Shown here piece by piece: positions 33,714 to 46,900 of a stretch of 64,000 nucleotides of DNA. A program made the position numbers and the translations under genes. The stretch comes from Owenia fusiformis (taxonomy: Eukaryota > Annelida > Polychaeta > Sabellida > Oweniidae), in assembly GCA_903813345.2 (NCBI GenBank), contig CAIIXF020000005.1:22449375-22513374 (forward strand), given 5' to 3'. How positions within the stretch are numbered: the first letter of the stretch is position 1; each line of letters opens with the position of its first letter. Below the pieces are notes generated by a model. That model was not told the origin of the DNA. It did no database searches and saw only the letters and a list, made by a program, of their open reading frames with translations.

Positions 33714-36699
33714 ACTATTTATTGCCATTTCCCAGTCTTAATTAAATTTCCCCGTTACAGATGACAAGAGGTAAATCACCAACTGATTGGTTAATACATG
33801 TATTATGCAGTAGTAAATGGGTTTAGACTCAGTTAGATTTAGATGTGTTTTCTCCTTTCCTTAGGAAACATCAATAGACATGATATAATTTTGGTATGCA
33901 GTATTTGTTATTGATTTGTTATTTTGTTTTTGGAGTATTTCGAAAAAGTGTCAGAATTTTATTTTACTGTTTTTGCTCTCATCATTTCATTTCATGCCTT
34001 TTTTCTAAAAAATCATTTCTGATTTTATCTCAGGATATGTTTCGATTTTGAAGGTTATCTGGTCACATCTTTGAAAAGGGAGACTTCTTCATTTCATTAG
34101 ATATCTCAATTCTTTCTCCAGGAAAATCAAGTGACGATTGTAAGGGAGACATTTACTGGAATTACACTAGAAAAATGGCTTCCAAGTGGAAAGCATTTTA
34201 CAAGATCAGGTATCTGGATTACAACTATCATTTCTAATGCATTTTAAGTTTTTTAGTAACCACACTTGTTTTTTCTAAAACACTTTTTGTACTTTTTGTA
34301 TGACAATAATATGAAATATATTCAGCGGAAGTAAACAAGTACATGTATTAATTAGACTTTGAGCATTTTAGACAAAATTTATCCCAACATCATACTTCTA
34401 ACTTGATTGACAAAAATATCAAATAGCATTGCATAATATATCATCATATTTTTATTAAGTAATTGTTTTTATGTTTTAATAAAACGAAATCATTTTATAT
34501 TTTTATGAAATGATGAACATAAAAAGTAAAACAAAAAACATGTACATTAACATGTTCATTTCTAATTAGTGGACAAAGGGAATAAAACCATGTAAGGCAC
34601 TTTATCTTAACCTGTCAGGATTACATTTGACTCCTGAAAGCACTTAAAGAGACAAATGCTGATTTTTTAGTGAATGGGGGTCTAAGTAGTTTATAAAAGT
34701 GCTTTTATAAACCACAATTGTGATTACTCATGAATCTAGAAAAAAAGGTTAAACCATTAGGTGCTTTCTTCAAACTCATAGTGTAATTCCAGTAACTGGC
34801 ATGCTTTTTGAAAATTACTTCCAACATTTTACACTCCCCATCACTTCAAATTTCTTAGTTAATTCTTCTCTTTATGATGATTCCCTTATTCCCGTGTCAG
34901 CTTTATTGTAAATAACAAATGACTGTCATCATGTTATACCATTACTTATAAATCAGTTTATTTATACTTTTATACTAAGTCTTCTTCACAAAATATAATA
35001 ATAAAGATAGTCTTTAGATACACCTACAAAACAATAATACTTTTTCTAATATAGTCGTATCTGCTAATATCTCTGCATTAATACAATATATGAGGCCTAT
35101 AAATGTATAATTACCTATTCTAAAAATGTTACCTGGTCACATTCCAATTTACTTCTATTAAGCTTAAAATGTCTGTCTACTTTGGCTAATTCTTTTGAGT
35201 CTCTCTCAATAATTTGAATTAGTATTGACTAAATGCCTGTTTATGAAATTACTCCTAATTAATTTCCATCCTGTTTGGTTCCATTCACACTTAAGAACAG
35301 GGCCTGGTTGAGTCAGACATTTTGTCCAAGGACAAATCCCATATATGAGGGATGAATCCCATATTTGTGGGTCGAAGATGTCCCAAATGTATGTCTAATG
35401 TAATAAGGTTTCAGGTTTTTCTCAATATGACAGCATTATGAACACTGAATGGAGTTGATCAGATTTATAAACTAGTTTGTGAGCTGTTCATTCTGGATGT
35501 GAAACAAACAGAGTTTTCCAAATATAGAACTCATTACTTTATGAAGAGGAAATCTGTTGAAGAGCAATTTTCTAGTCCTTATACACCCTCCCCTCAATTG
35601 GAAGTGGGGAGATGTGATCAATATGAAAGGAAAGAGCCAAGTTAATATATAAACATGTTTTGGCAAAATAACTGAATGGAGACCCAGTCCTCTCTCAATG
35701 TTTGTGAAATCTCCAAATACATTAAAGCTACTAATCATGTCCATAACCAGCCTTCAGTAAGAGGTGGGGAGGGCTCGAACCCCCACATTTAAAAAATTTA
35801 TCATGCTTAAAGGATGTATATAACTATCTAGGTCTTAGAAAACGTATATATGGCCAGTGATTTGTCATATTAATATATATGATAATAAAAATGTATTGTG
35901 CTTTCAAGTAATAAGCCCAAAAACGGCAATGTTATTGTATTTGATTTAAAGTGGGCCCCTCATTAAATACACTGGACGAAACGTTCTGAAAATTGCTAAA
36001 AGTAGGGGTCATTGTAACAACTCCCACTCCGTCAATATTTTATAAATTTACATTTTCTTCAAATGGAATGAAAGATGAATATCAACTCTAAATGTATAAG
36101 TAATTAAAAGTATTATAAATACACAGCAACATGCAGAATTAAGGCTTTGAAAAGGTGTCAAACACACTTTGATAGTTATACACAACCTTTAACAAACTCC
36201 CTTTGTAATGGCAAGGCTATGTTTAACAAGACACCAGGGGTGGCCCCAAAATTCAGAGGAGAAGAGCCAAAGAAATTTTGTGCTTGCAGGAAAGGGAAAA
36301 ATATGCCTAGATTTTAAAAAACAATGCCATGTCTAAATTCCCAAGTTTATGAATGAGCCCCACAGCCCCCCTGGTTACGAGTCTGCTTATGGCCTACAAT
36401 CTTCAGTGTTATTTTTAACATGTTACCTAACTTCCCCCTACCCAAACATAATAATAAGTTTTGCAAAACATAGTAGATAATTTGACCTAGCCCCTTTCCA
36501 TCCATGTTTTTCAAAAATCTTCACATTCAAATAAAATACCTTAATGATACTGATTAGCTTTGCACCAAGCCTTTCTTACACCCCCTCAACAATTACACAA
36601 CATCTACACAGGGCTGAATTTAGCTACATGTAGTAGAAAGGAGGGACCAGAGATTTGATGCATGATAACATAACAATTTCACTTCAAATCAAATCAGAT
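33714..36699. other. Gene-free stretch
   Basis: No exon, domain or convincing mobile element. A 14-bp inverted match (CTGGAATTACACTA near 34156, complement near 34780) might mark an old TIR element. A 90-codon minus-strand frame at 35472-35744 has no recognisable similarity. Confidence 0.4.
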
Positions 36700-36702
36700 G
36701 TA

Positions 36703-36907
36703 ACAGGCCCGTAGCAGGGGGAGAGGTGGGGGGGGGTTAAGGGGGTTCAAGCGACCCTCCCCTGGCCAAATATTATTTCAAAATCATGCAATTTTACACC
36801 ATTCTGAGCACTTTTCAAGTGATTTTGGGCAAAAGTTGTCAAAAGTGAACCCCCTTGGAATTTTTCAAAAAGTGAACCCCCTTGGCAAATCCTGGCTACG
36901 GGCCTGT
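36703..36907. mobile_element. CCGTAGCCAG-family small MITE, copy 3 (205 bp)
   Basis: Ends ACAGGCCCGTAGCAGG and CCTGGCTACGGGCCTGT, flanked by GTA on each side (36700-36702, 36908-36910). A 3-bp duplication would fit PIF/Harbinger-type mobilisation (inference). Interior contains GTGAACCCCCTTGG twice. Confidence 0.75.
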
Positions 36908-37693
36908 GTAATATACTCCTAATACCGATTTATAATATACCAATAAAAAAGTATAAAGGCTACATACATTCTTAAACTAACTAATGGTTTAAAAAGTGTG
37001 GAAAATGGCTATCACATCATCAACATTCATCACATTGGCCATGCTTATTTCTTCATAATATCTGATAGGAGAGCTTTCTATAGTATATTTTGTATTCTAA
37101 TATGATACATGACGTCACAATAACTAGAACAATCCATTTACTGGTCTTAATCTAGTATGTATGACCACTTAATTTCATAAATGCAAACTAGTAATTGTTT
37201 TTCTGATCTTCCTTATCATATTAGAATCGCAACAAATTAAGACCTCAACTCTATGATTTATGGCAAACATAATGACCTAGGATTGCCAAAGACCTCAATC
37301 GCTATGTGATTTTGGTTTTTTAAAACAATGATCAGAATAAAATTTTCGATCATGTATTGCGCCATTATTCATATAATCTTGGTTTTTATTGCTTAAACAT
37401 ATGGCACAAAAATATACTGCTTTATTGTGGAACTGGACTCATTTGGGTATTTTTGAGCAAAATATATACTAAGTTTCCCATTTGCAGGCATGAACATTTC
37501 TTGGACTACTGGTATTTATTATTGGAACAAAAAAGAAATTCAAATCTTGATGTATTTATAACACATGGTGTGTAATCATTTACAGGTCAGAACCACTTTA
37601 ACCATTATTGATGTCTAGCTATCTGCTTTTTGTCTTGCCAATTTCTGCTCAGTGAAATACACATGTTCATTGTGATATTTTTGGTGGGATTGA
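36908..37693 (-). other. Probable 3' UTR and downstream flank of the ARID5B-like gene
   Basis: No coding exon or repeat was recognised here. A minus-strand AATAAA lies at 37515-37520, about 175 nt after the stop codon, and another at 37384-37389; either could be the polyadenylation signal. The assignment rests only on position and the hexamers. Confidence 0.4.
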
Positions 37694-37918
37694 TCATTTT
37701 CTCTGGCTTCCATAATATTGTTTATAAAGAGCTGGCGTTAACTGGCTAGAGTTTGGGACAGTTCTGTAGGTACTGGGGAGGGACCCTGATGGGTAGCTGT
37801 GCTGGGATCCTGGGGATGACGTCCTGGAGAGTGAGGGTCGAAGAGCAAATGCTGGATGGACCATGGTGCTGCCACCTGGTGAGTATTGTGGCACATTAAT
37901 ACCCCGTTCAGCGGGAAC
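37694..37918 (-). CDS. ARID5B: ARID5B-like final coding exon
   Basis: 225 nt including TGA at 37694-37696. Acceptor CATTTCAG precedes GTTCCCGCT, read VPAERGINVPQYSPGG in phase 0, continuing the previous exon. The rest is Ser/Pro/Tyr-rich (SLSRTSSPGSQHSYPSG) and ends LYKQYYGSQRK. The match in phase, the absence of stops and the continued composition support the assignment; no specific motif was recognised in the tail. Confidence 0.85.
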   Translation of the reverse strand, partial: VPAERGINVPQYSPGGSTMVHPAFALRPSLSRTSSPGSQHSYPSGSLPSTYRTVPNSSQLTPALYKQYYGSQRK

Positions 37919-40900
37919 CTGAAATGAAATAAATTATCTTTAATGTTTCTTTTCTTTTTGAGAGATCAATAATATTATCATGATTATATGCACAAAAGTC
38001 ATTTCAGTAAAATATATGGGCTGTTTGTTCATTATTTTTTGCTATGCTTTTACATCTATCTTACATCTATCAAGTGTAAGGTTTTGCCATCTATATTGTA
38101 TTAAATGATTGGTAGCGATATGGTGAACTAAATTGAACACATTTTCCAGTCATCAAAAAATTCTGAAAAATTTACACATCATCAATGTAATGGTCATCTT
38201 TTGAATGGTATCAATTCAATTTTTCATATATTGTTTTTAAAAAACACATCAGCAATTGTCTTTTGTTCTTGGCACCATATATTTGGAATGAAATGAAACA
38301 TCTATCTGAACCTCGCTGGAAAAAATGACATATACACAACATATTTAGGTCTCTCAATATTGCAATTATACAAAGAAAAGTTTGGTTCATTTCAAACAAT
38401 TATCTTATTGATGCAATAAAAGATATACTTTATTTTATCTATTTTGGGGTATTTATTTTTTATTTTTTTAATGAATCAAACTTAATTTTTTTTTTAAAAA
38501 CAACACACATAAAAATGGTCACTCACTAGCCAAATTGTCAAAAGAAAGTGTAATATGCTTCTAGGTAGGCACTTATAAAATGACTACAAAATCGCACACA
38601 CATACTAGCTAAAGTGTGCCATGTATATGAGTATTCATGTTTATGAGTACATGTATTATCAAATATGAACAAAATCCCTCTATTACTTTTCAAGTTACAT
38701 CAAAAATCGTAAAACAGTGTTTAAAGGCCGACATATTTCAAGATGGCTGCCATGCGTTTCTTAAATAAAACATTTATAACTTTCTTGCATTTCAAACATA
38801 TTGCCATCACAGTTTTATATATTGTACCCAAATTACTCTAAAATCGGCACTAAAAATGGCATTTTGAAGGTCCATTTTTGAGCAGAACCTCTTCTTCCAT
38901 AGGGCATATGTGTACAAAATATGAATAAAACTGAGTCAACAGTATTTGAGTTATTGCATGGACGGAGCCATTCTCTATATCCCCTAAGTTTGTTTGATGG
39001 GATAACTATGATATTGAGAGATCTAAGTACAGTATGTATATGCCATTTTATTCCAACAAAATTCAGATAGATATATAATTTCATTCTCAAGAATTGGTAC
39101 AGGGTGAGTCATAAAAAAGGTAACCCAATTTTTGGCACAATTCAATCTTGTTTATTGTACTTTCATTCCACTAAGTTTCATAGATCTAATCCAAATGGTC
39201 ACGATTTTATGGCCATTTTAAAAAACATGCTCCAATGCCAAAGCATACGAAAATCCTCCAATATGACCCCCCAAAATTTCAATATTTCATATTTTAAAAA
39301 TAATGTCTATCCGAAGAACCCTAGAACCATCAGAGATAAGAAAGAAAAAGAGCCATTACACAAGATATCTGTGAATGTGGAGTCAGAACAATTTCACTGA
39401 CAAATACAAGTTTACCTTCAGAGGTGCGACTGGCATTTTGAGCATGTTTTGTAAAATGGTCATAAAATCATGACCATTTATAGTAGACCAGTGAAACTTA
39501 GTGGAATGAAAGAAAAATGAATAACGTTCAATTGTACCAAAAATGACGTTAAATCAATGCTTGATGACTGAGTTTGTTCTGGTTACCTTTTTTATGGCTC
39601 ACCCTGTGGAAAAGAACAAAAATTCTTTACTAAAACAATTATATAAAATATATATAAATAACTTTCACATTAAATTGTTGTAAATCAGTGACCATTACAT
39701 ACAGGATGTGTTTTTTACAGATTGTTTTCAATAATTGATTCAAAAGAAAAAACAATGTTGAATAAATTCAACATATCACTACCAAAATCATTAAAAATGT
39801 ATACATCATCAATGTAATGGTCATCTTTTGAATGGTAACAATTCAATTAAAGAAACCATGTCCATGGTACCATTTGTCTGGAATGAAATGAAACATCTAT
39901 CCGAATGTCGTTGGAAGAAAATGACATATACAAAACATATTTAAGTCTCTCAATATTTTGCTCAAAAGTTTGCTATGATACTTCAGTTTTCCCTGTTTTT
40001 GGAGATTTGTGCAGTTTTTTAGATACCTTTTTAATGAGCCAAACTTTCCTTTGAATAACTAGGGAATTGAGATTTAAGTACAGTTGTATATATGTGTTAC
40101 TCCAACAAGATTTGGATAGATATTTTATTTCATTCTCAAAAACTGGTAGAAAAAACACAAAAATTATTTACTAAAACAATTATAAAAAACGTTTTTGAAT
40201 AATATTTCATGACAACTCTTCTACTGTCGCATGAAAAGAGATTCAGTTCGATATTGATGCACTCAATAGAATGGTCACAACAATTAAGACTTTATAATAT
40301 TCAATACTGAACACACATATCACACTATTGAGGTGAATACCTGTGCATCTTTCATGATGATAGTTTTTTAAGAACATTTTACTAGTTTATTTCACTTACT
40401 CTGGAATGTGCAGCCTGAGTGTTAACATGTGCTGGACGAGGGTGTGAAATAATGGGACGATTGTTACTATGTATTGCATTAGGATTAGAACTGACATCAC
40501 GGTGATTATTGAGAACTGCCAGTGGAGAATTTGGCTTCCCTGTGATTGTAAGATTCTTTGACGTTGCTGAGCGTTGTGCCGCAATGCTTGGACTTGGCAT
40601 TCTGGGACTCACAGATGGTGTGATTGCAGTACGTTCGGGACCACGATCTCCATCCCTAGGACGTACCACTAGGGATATGGGCTCCTCCTGTATGGCGTAA
40701 GGGTCATAAGAGGGGATGGGGGGTGTTTGTGGAGTAGAGGTTTGAGACCTTGGACTGTTCAATGCAATACTATGTGGCTTAACACATAAGTCAAGAGCAA
40801 CTGTTTGTAAATCACCAGAGTTACCATTTTCCTTATCCTTAGGCAAAAAACACTTAGGATCAAAAGGCTCTTTCTCAATTTTTTTTCGCTTAGTGTAAGG

Positions 40901-43900
40901 ATTTATGTGATCTTTAGCAGCAGGTAAATGCCTTTTGTTAGTGTTCGATTGTGTAGTTGAGGTACTAGAGCTTTCCCCTTGAGGGGTGTGATGAATCACA
41001 GAGGGCCTATATGTCTCTAGTTTGACAGTATATGGTGGGTATGATATAGGACAAGAATGAGCGATCCCCTGGTGTTTCACTGGAACATATCTATGGGGAA
41101 TAGGTGGCGTGTTAATAACAGTAGGGGTACGTGCTCCACGATAACCACTTCCTGGTGCAACGTTTCGTAAATGTTCCATCTTGGTCATCGAACCCAATGA
41201 TTTTGTGATATGAGTATTTACATCTCCTGTTACACGATGAGCTTCCTTCTTATTCCCCCCAGGAATTGACTGTCTACTACCCCCAGTTACATTTTGCCTG
41301 CTAGTCCCAGGGACAGACTTAGACATATCTGGCTGGTTCCAAGGCATTGATGGATGGGAAAAGCCTGGGGGTAAGGGCCTGTGGTTGTACCCTGTTGATC
41401 CTTGTTTTAAGATTTGTTTACGACGCTCCTCCCATTCTAGTTCCCTCTTGCTGTTCTGTAAGTAAATAAACAGAATATATTAGGGGAAAGTTTGGATAAA
41501 AGGGGGAGGGGGTCTATCTAAAGTACTTAAAATCTTTTACTTCTTTTATGAATTCCTAATATGTTGTATCTCATGTTTAGGGAAGGCTCACATACATTAC
41601 TGTGTTTCAAATATTCAGAATATTTGGTGAAACAAGAATATGCTCCACTCACTGGGGAAACCTTAGCCTGCTGGATTTTCAAGTCATACCTTAACATCAG
41701 CCGATGCATTATGGGAGCTCTGGGGTTGCCATCTTTTATCAACATTAGGTACTAATAACTTTTCATTTTCCTTGATGATGTCACTAACCCGCTTCCTCCC
41801 AGGATGTTTATTGACAGGTATGACATCACCAGTTGTCATGTCACCTTTGACATGACGCTCAAATGGTAATAATAACCTGTAAAGCAGCAATGCATTCAAT
41901 GATAATTAAAAGCAATTTATGCAAAGAAAAATTATGTCATTTGTATTTTATCTCAATTTTATAATATTTGGAAGACATTAAAAATTACAAATTACAATTT
42001 GTGAAGTGATTCAGGACTTTTAGGTTCTTAGTGAAAATCAATCATCAATATTATGCAATTATATCTATGAATTTCAATATTTGTATACAACTCTTACCCA
42101 TAGTTAAAATACACTTTGAAGTAATTCATAACTAGTGATAAAAAATAGTATAAAGAGCAGCTGCTAAAGTGAGACAATTTTTACTCATATTTAATCAAAA
42201 GAGAAGATAAGTGTTACAATGTCTTGATTTCTTTTCATTTTTAGCATATTTGTATCTTTATATTCTGTGCATGTTGAAATAAAAATACCATCATCTACCA
42301 TCTAATAGTATTTTCTTCACCTATATAACTATTTCCATTACCATGTGTATATGAATATTGAGAAGGAGATTGAATGATTTGGTGTCACACAAAAAATCAC
42401 AACGATTCCTTCATTATTGAGAAAGATATTATACAAAATTAGTGGGTGGAAGTTTTTTTGTTTTGTGCCACACTTAATTAATTATACATTATTATTATAT
42501 CCCTCCTGTATGATACCTTCTCTAAATAAAATCTAGTTAAATTCATCAAGTTCTTGTTAAAATCTATATTACTTATATCTACATATGATATGACAACTAA
42601 ACTCTCAAATCATGAATATATTATATAATTCTATAGTACTAGAAACATATAATGGTTAAGAAAAATTGAAGATCAGATCCAATCTTATAATGGTGAGTAG
42701 CTAGCAACATCATGGATATAGCTTCAAACAAAATATTATAAACCAGAACAACGGCAACGCCAAAGCGTAGCGAATCCCATCGAACAGCCATGGATGGCAT
42801 TTTTACAAACAAAGTATATAGCAAAAATGGCAGCCATTTTTCAAAATGGCAGCCTTCTACCAAAAGTGTCATAAGACCATGTGCCATGCTTATAGTATTC
42901 ATATACCAAATATGAACAAAATCGCTCCACTACTTTTCAAGTTATAGTAAAAAACGTTAAAATGGCGGCCATTTTTCAAAAAAAATTTCAAAATGGCCGC
43001 CTTCTACCAAAAGTGTCATAGGACAGTGTGTCATGCTTATAGTAGTCACATACCTAATATGAACAAAATCGCTCCACTACTTTTCGAATTATAGTAAAAT
43101 ACGTTAAAAAGGTGGCCATTTTTCAAAATGGCGGCCATTTTTCAAAATGGCCGCCTTCTAGCAAAAGTGTCTTTAGACAGTGTGCAATGTTTATAGTATT
43201 CAAATACCAAATATGAACAAAATCGCTCCACTACTTTTCGAGTTACAGCAAAAATCGTAAAATAACGAGTAAAGGCCGCCATTTTTCAAAATGGCTGCCA
43301 TGTGCTTCTTTAATATGTACATTTCTAGCTTTATTAATGTCCTATATAATTTTTTTACATCTAAAGCATATTGCTATTACAGTTTTACATATTGCACCTA
43401 AATTACTGTAAATTTGGCACTAAAATGGCCGCCATTTTGAAATGAGCGGCCATTTTGAAAATTGGCTTTCGAGCAGAACTTCTATCCCCATAGGGTATAT
43501 GCGTACAAAATATGAACAAAATCGGGCCAACGGTATTTGAGTTATTGCCCGGACGGACGGACGGACGTACGTACGGACGGACGGACGGACGGACGGACGG
43601 ACGTACGGACGGACGGAGGCGTTCCCTATATCCCTCCGAACTTCGTTCGATGGGATAATTACTTCTCATAGTGTCTGCGTGTACAGGTGGCAGCACTTGT
43701 GTTGCCATGGTTACCACCCATGTGATCATAGACGTGCTTCCATAGACGCTTTGCTGTCACCTGTAGCCAGGTAGAAAGCATATGTAAGAGGCAGGATAGA
43801 GGGCAGCATGTGCTTAGCTCTAGTCACAAAGAATTCCATGTGCTTTTAAATTAACCAGGTTTTAAACACAAATAATACTTTTTGAATTAACAAATAAAAA

Positions 43901-46900
43901 CAAAAGCCAATTTTGTCATAATTTTTAGAACCTCCTTAGCACCAAGCTTATAGCTATTATTCTAAATTGCATTTGGGTTTGAGATAATACAATGGTGTTC
44001 AAAGGTGTATGGTTAGACTTTCTATCCAAGTCTAAAGAAGACAACTTGCGAAATGTGGCCTATTTCAACATTTCTGACAAATCCATATTGACCTGATGTT
44101 AATTATAAGATCTTTCTTTCAATTATAAGAGCACAAGGAAAGATTTGCAACTGAAAAATAGCAACAAAGGTTGAAACTACCTTATAAGTACACCTATTGT
44201 AAGAATACACTTGTGTTTTATGAAATATGCAAGCATCCTTGCAAGCCTCTCATAGAATACACCTGGAGAATAACCAAGTATCTCATAAAACACAAATGTA
44301 TCTTATAACACACAAATGTATCTCATAACACACAAATGTATCTTATTAAAATACAAATGTATCTTATAACACACAAATATATCTCATAACACACAAATGT
44401 ATCTTATAAAATACAAATGTATCTCATGACACATAAATGTATCTCATAACACACAAATGTATACAAGAGTCTGAAACAAGTAAATACACAGGTGTTTCTC
44501 AGATTTACACAAGTGTCTCTTAAACACACATGTGTCTAATAGATATGTCCCAAGAATACAAAAGTGTCATACAGAATACATGTGTCTAAAAGAATATGCA
44601 AATATCTCAAAGAATACGCAAGTAATACACAAGATGTAAATTATTACTCAAACTATATTATTCTATGAAATTAAGTACTAAAACTTAAATACACAGGGTG
44701 CACACAACAACATGAAAATAAAAAATAAAGTCCTATAAGGAAACATATAAGTGTTTCACCTGTTATGGAAGTTTTTAAAACATTTTAAAAGATGTATCTT
44801 TTGTTATTAGGATCATTTTAATCAACTGAAATCATTTAAATCTTTCAAATCCGATGAAACAAGCCAAACTGCGTTATAAGAATTAATAATTTGAATGAGG
44901 GAAGATGTTTTAAATCATTCTTGGATAACAGGCAAAACTGAGTGACAGTCTATAAAATATGAGTGCCAAAATTCTACCATTTCAAAAAATCTAATGAAGG
45001 CATATGAAGGATGTTTTTTTCATAATTAACAGAAGTTTTGCCCATCAAAATATTTAAAAAGAATTTTTGAGAATTTCTACTCAACAATAAATGTCTTGTC
45101 TCATATAGATGAGGCAACAAATATACAGTACAATTAGAGACAAGGAAAACCTTCACATTCTCAAAGTAATATTAGAATGGTGTCATTAAAGAATTTTCAT
45201 TAAAAAGTTTATGTGAAAACATAGACTTTTGACACCCTGTAGATTAAAGGGAACAACAGGTCCACTACCAACAGAGTTTATCTAAAATAAATAACTCTTA
45301 ATTAAATACAGGGTGGGAAAAGGGGTCCTCTATGTGTAAACCAAGAACAATTATACATTTTGAAAAAAAGAAAAATAAAGAAGAAGTAAACAGTCAACTT
45401 TTGAAGCCATTGACATGTCAATAGGTATTTTATTAAAATATGGCTGAAATTTATTCCTAGTGAAGATTTCACCAGTACACATTCAATAACTTCCTCTAAA
45501 AATTTCAGCCAGAAATTGTTGTAAAAATCAATGTTAAAATACAAGACTGGTATGTAGAATGGATTCTTCACAAATTGTTCATGTTTTATATAAGGCATTA
45601 ACTAAGCTCAGAAGTACTAGAACACTATAATATTACATATAATACAAGGACACTTTCCATAGGTATATAACAAATAGTAGTACGTCTGTTTTACTTCTGG
45701 AGGCTGAGGGCCTGGTAGAGAATATTTAGAATATAATAGAATGAATAATTAATTGAAGTATTAATTTTGGAAAGAAAATGTCCTTTTTTACACCAAAATA
45801 TGAAAAAGTTCAAACTGAATGCAATGTTCAAAGGCAAAATCTACAAATATGCCATCTATGATAACATATTTACCACAAAAGAGACAAATATAACAACAAA
45901 ATCTCATTTGTAATCAAAGCAATTGCTGTGACAATATCACTTTCAGTTCAAATTCTAAAGAGCAGAAAAGGAGTGAAAAGTGCAATAAACAGGGAAGTAT
46001 GAAAACATATTGATTATTACTTCTCGTAGTTGCGTCGTGTGCATGTGGCAGCTGCAGTGTTGTTAGGGTTACCACCCATGTTGTCATAGAGATACTTCCA
46101 CAAACGCTTTTGGCTCACCTAAAGATAACATGCAAAATAGAATATTTCCCCAGTCTTGTCTGTAAGAAGGAAATGTTTCATATCCTTGCATTTCTCACAA
46201 TTTAGAGTTTATATTTCATGCCTAAATATATTATTTCCCACTAATTCCAAAGCTTTTTTATTTAATTTGGCATTATAAAACAAGACCATCTCATGCCATG
46301 AAGTGTGAAGCTTCTTTCCCACTGTATTTTGCACAAAGAATGGCTGTCCGTGATGAGTTGCCAACTCCTAATGTTTTCAATGGTAGGCTTGCTCTTTCAT
46401 GTAAACAGTGGTAAAGAAAATCAAGTTCACAGTTGATACATACAAGTGTCAAGTACTACATATAACATATAGTTTATCATACAAAGTTTTTGTAAATGTT
46501 TAAATCAAATAAGAAAGAAGTAATATTAAAATATATGAGATCTTTTTTATGATATTACAAATTATCAACGAAAAGTTAAGTTGAAAAATTTAGCCTACCT
46601 CAGTATATCCTCCAAGTTTCTGAGCAAACGTGTAAAATAAATAGAGGTCAACTAAAATAAGATAAATACAGAGAAGTTTGAATAAACCACATTATATCAT
46701 TTTAATTCTGGCACTGTTAATGTTCTATATGAGACCCACCACCAACCAAAAATACACATATCTGAAAATAAAAGAATTAAGTCCTACAAATTGTTCACAT
46801 TTTCCATGCAAAAACAGATGCATTATAGACTATGTACATAAAATAATACATAAATGGCTCCACTGAGTCCCACAAGCTAGATCCTTTAAATAAAATGGAA

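Larger units (their letters stand above)
38165..40165. repeat. Direct duplication of an AT-rich repeat, left copy interrupted twice
   Basis: 38175-38360 matches 39803-39960 (TCATCAATGTAATGGTCATC, GGAATGAAATGAAACATCTA, CATATTTA(G/A)GTCTCTCAATA) and 39010-39098 matches 40068-40150 (TTTAAGTACAG, ATTTCATTCTCAA). The left copy is split by a GCCGCCAT fragment (38630-39005) and has a MITE (39099-39605) at a TA that is unoccupied in the right copy. Located in the last intron of the ARID5B-like gene. Confidence 0.65.

Noticed and set aside
34147-34800. Possible TIR element with CTGGAATTACACTA inverted ends
   Set aside because: Only 14 bp match and no target duplication or second copy was found.
35472-35744. 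90-codon minus-strand frame as a small gene
   Set aside because: No recognisable domain, no splice partners and AT-rich composition like surrounding non-coding DNA.
43403-43729. 108-codon minus-strand frame with Ser-Val-Arg-Pro repeats
   Set aside because: Arises from the GGAC microsatellite of a transposon and overlaps exon 6b in the wrong frame.
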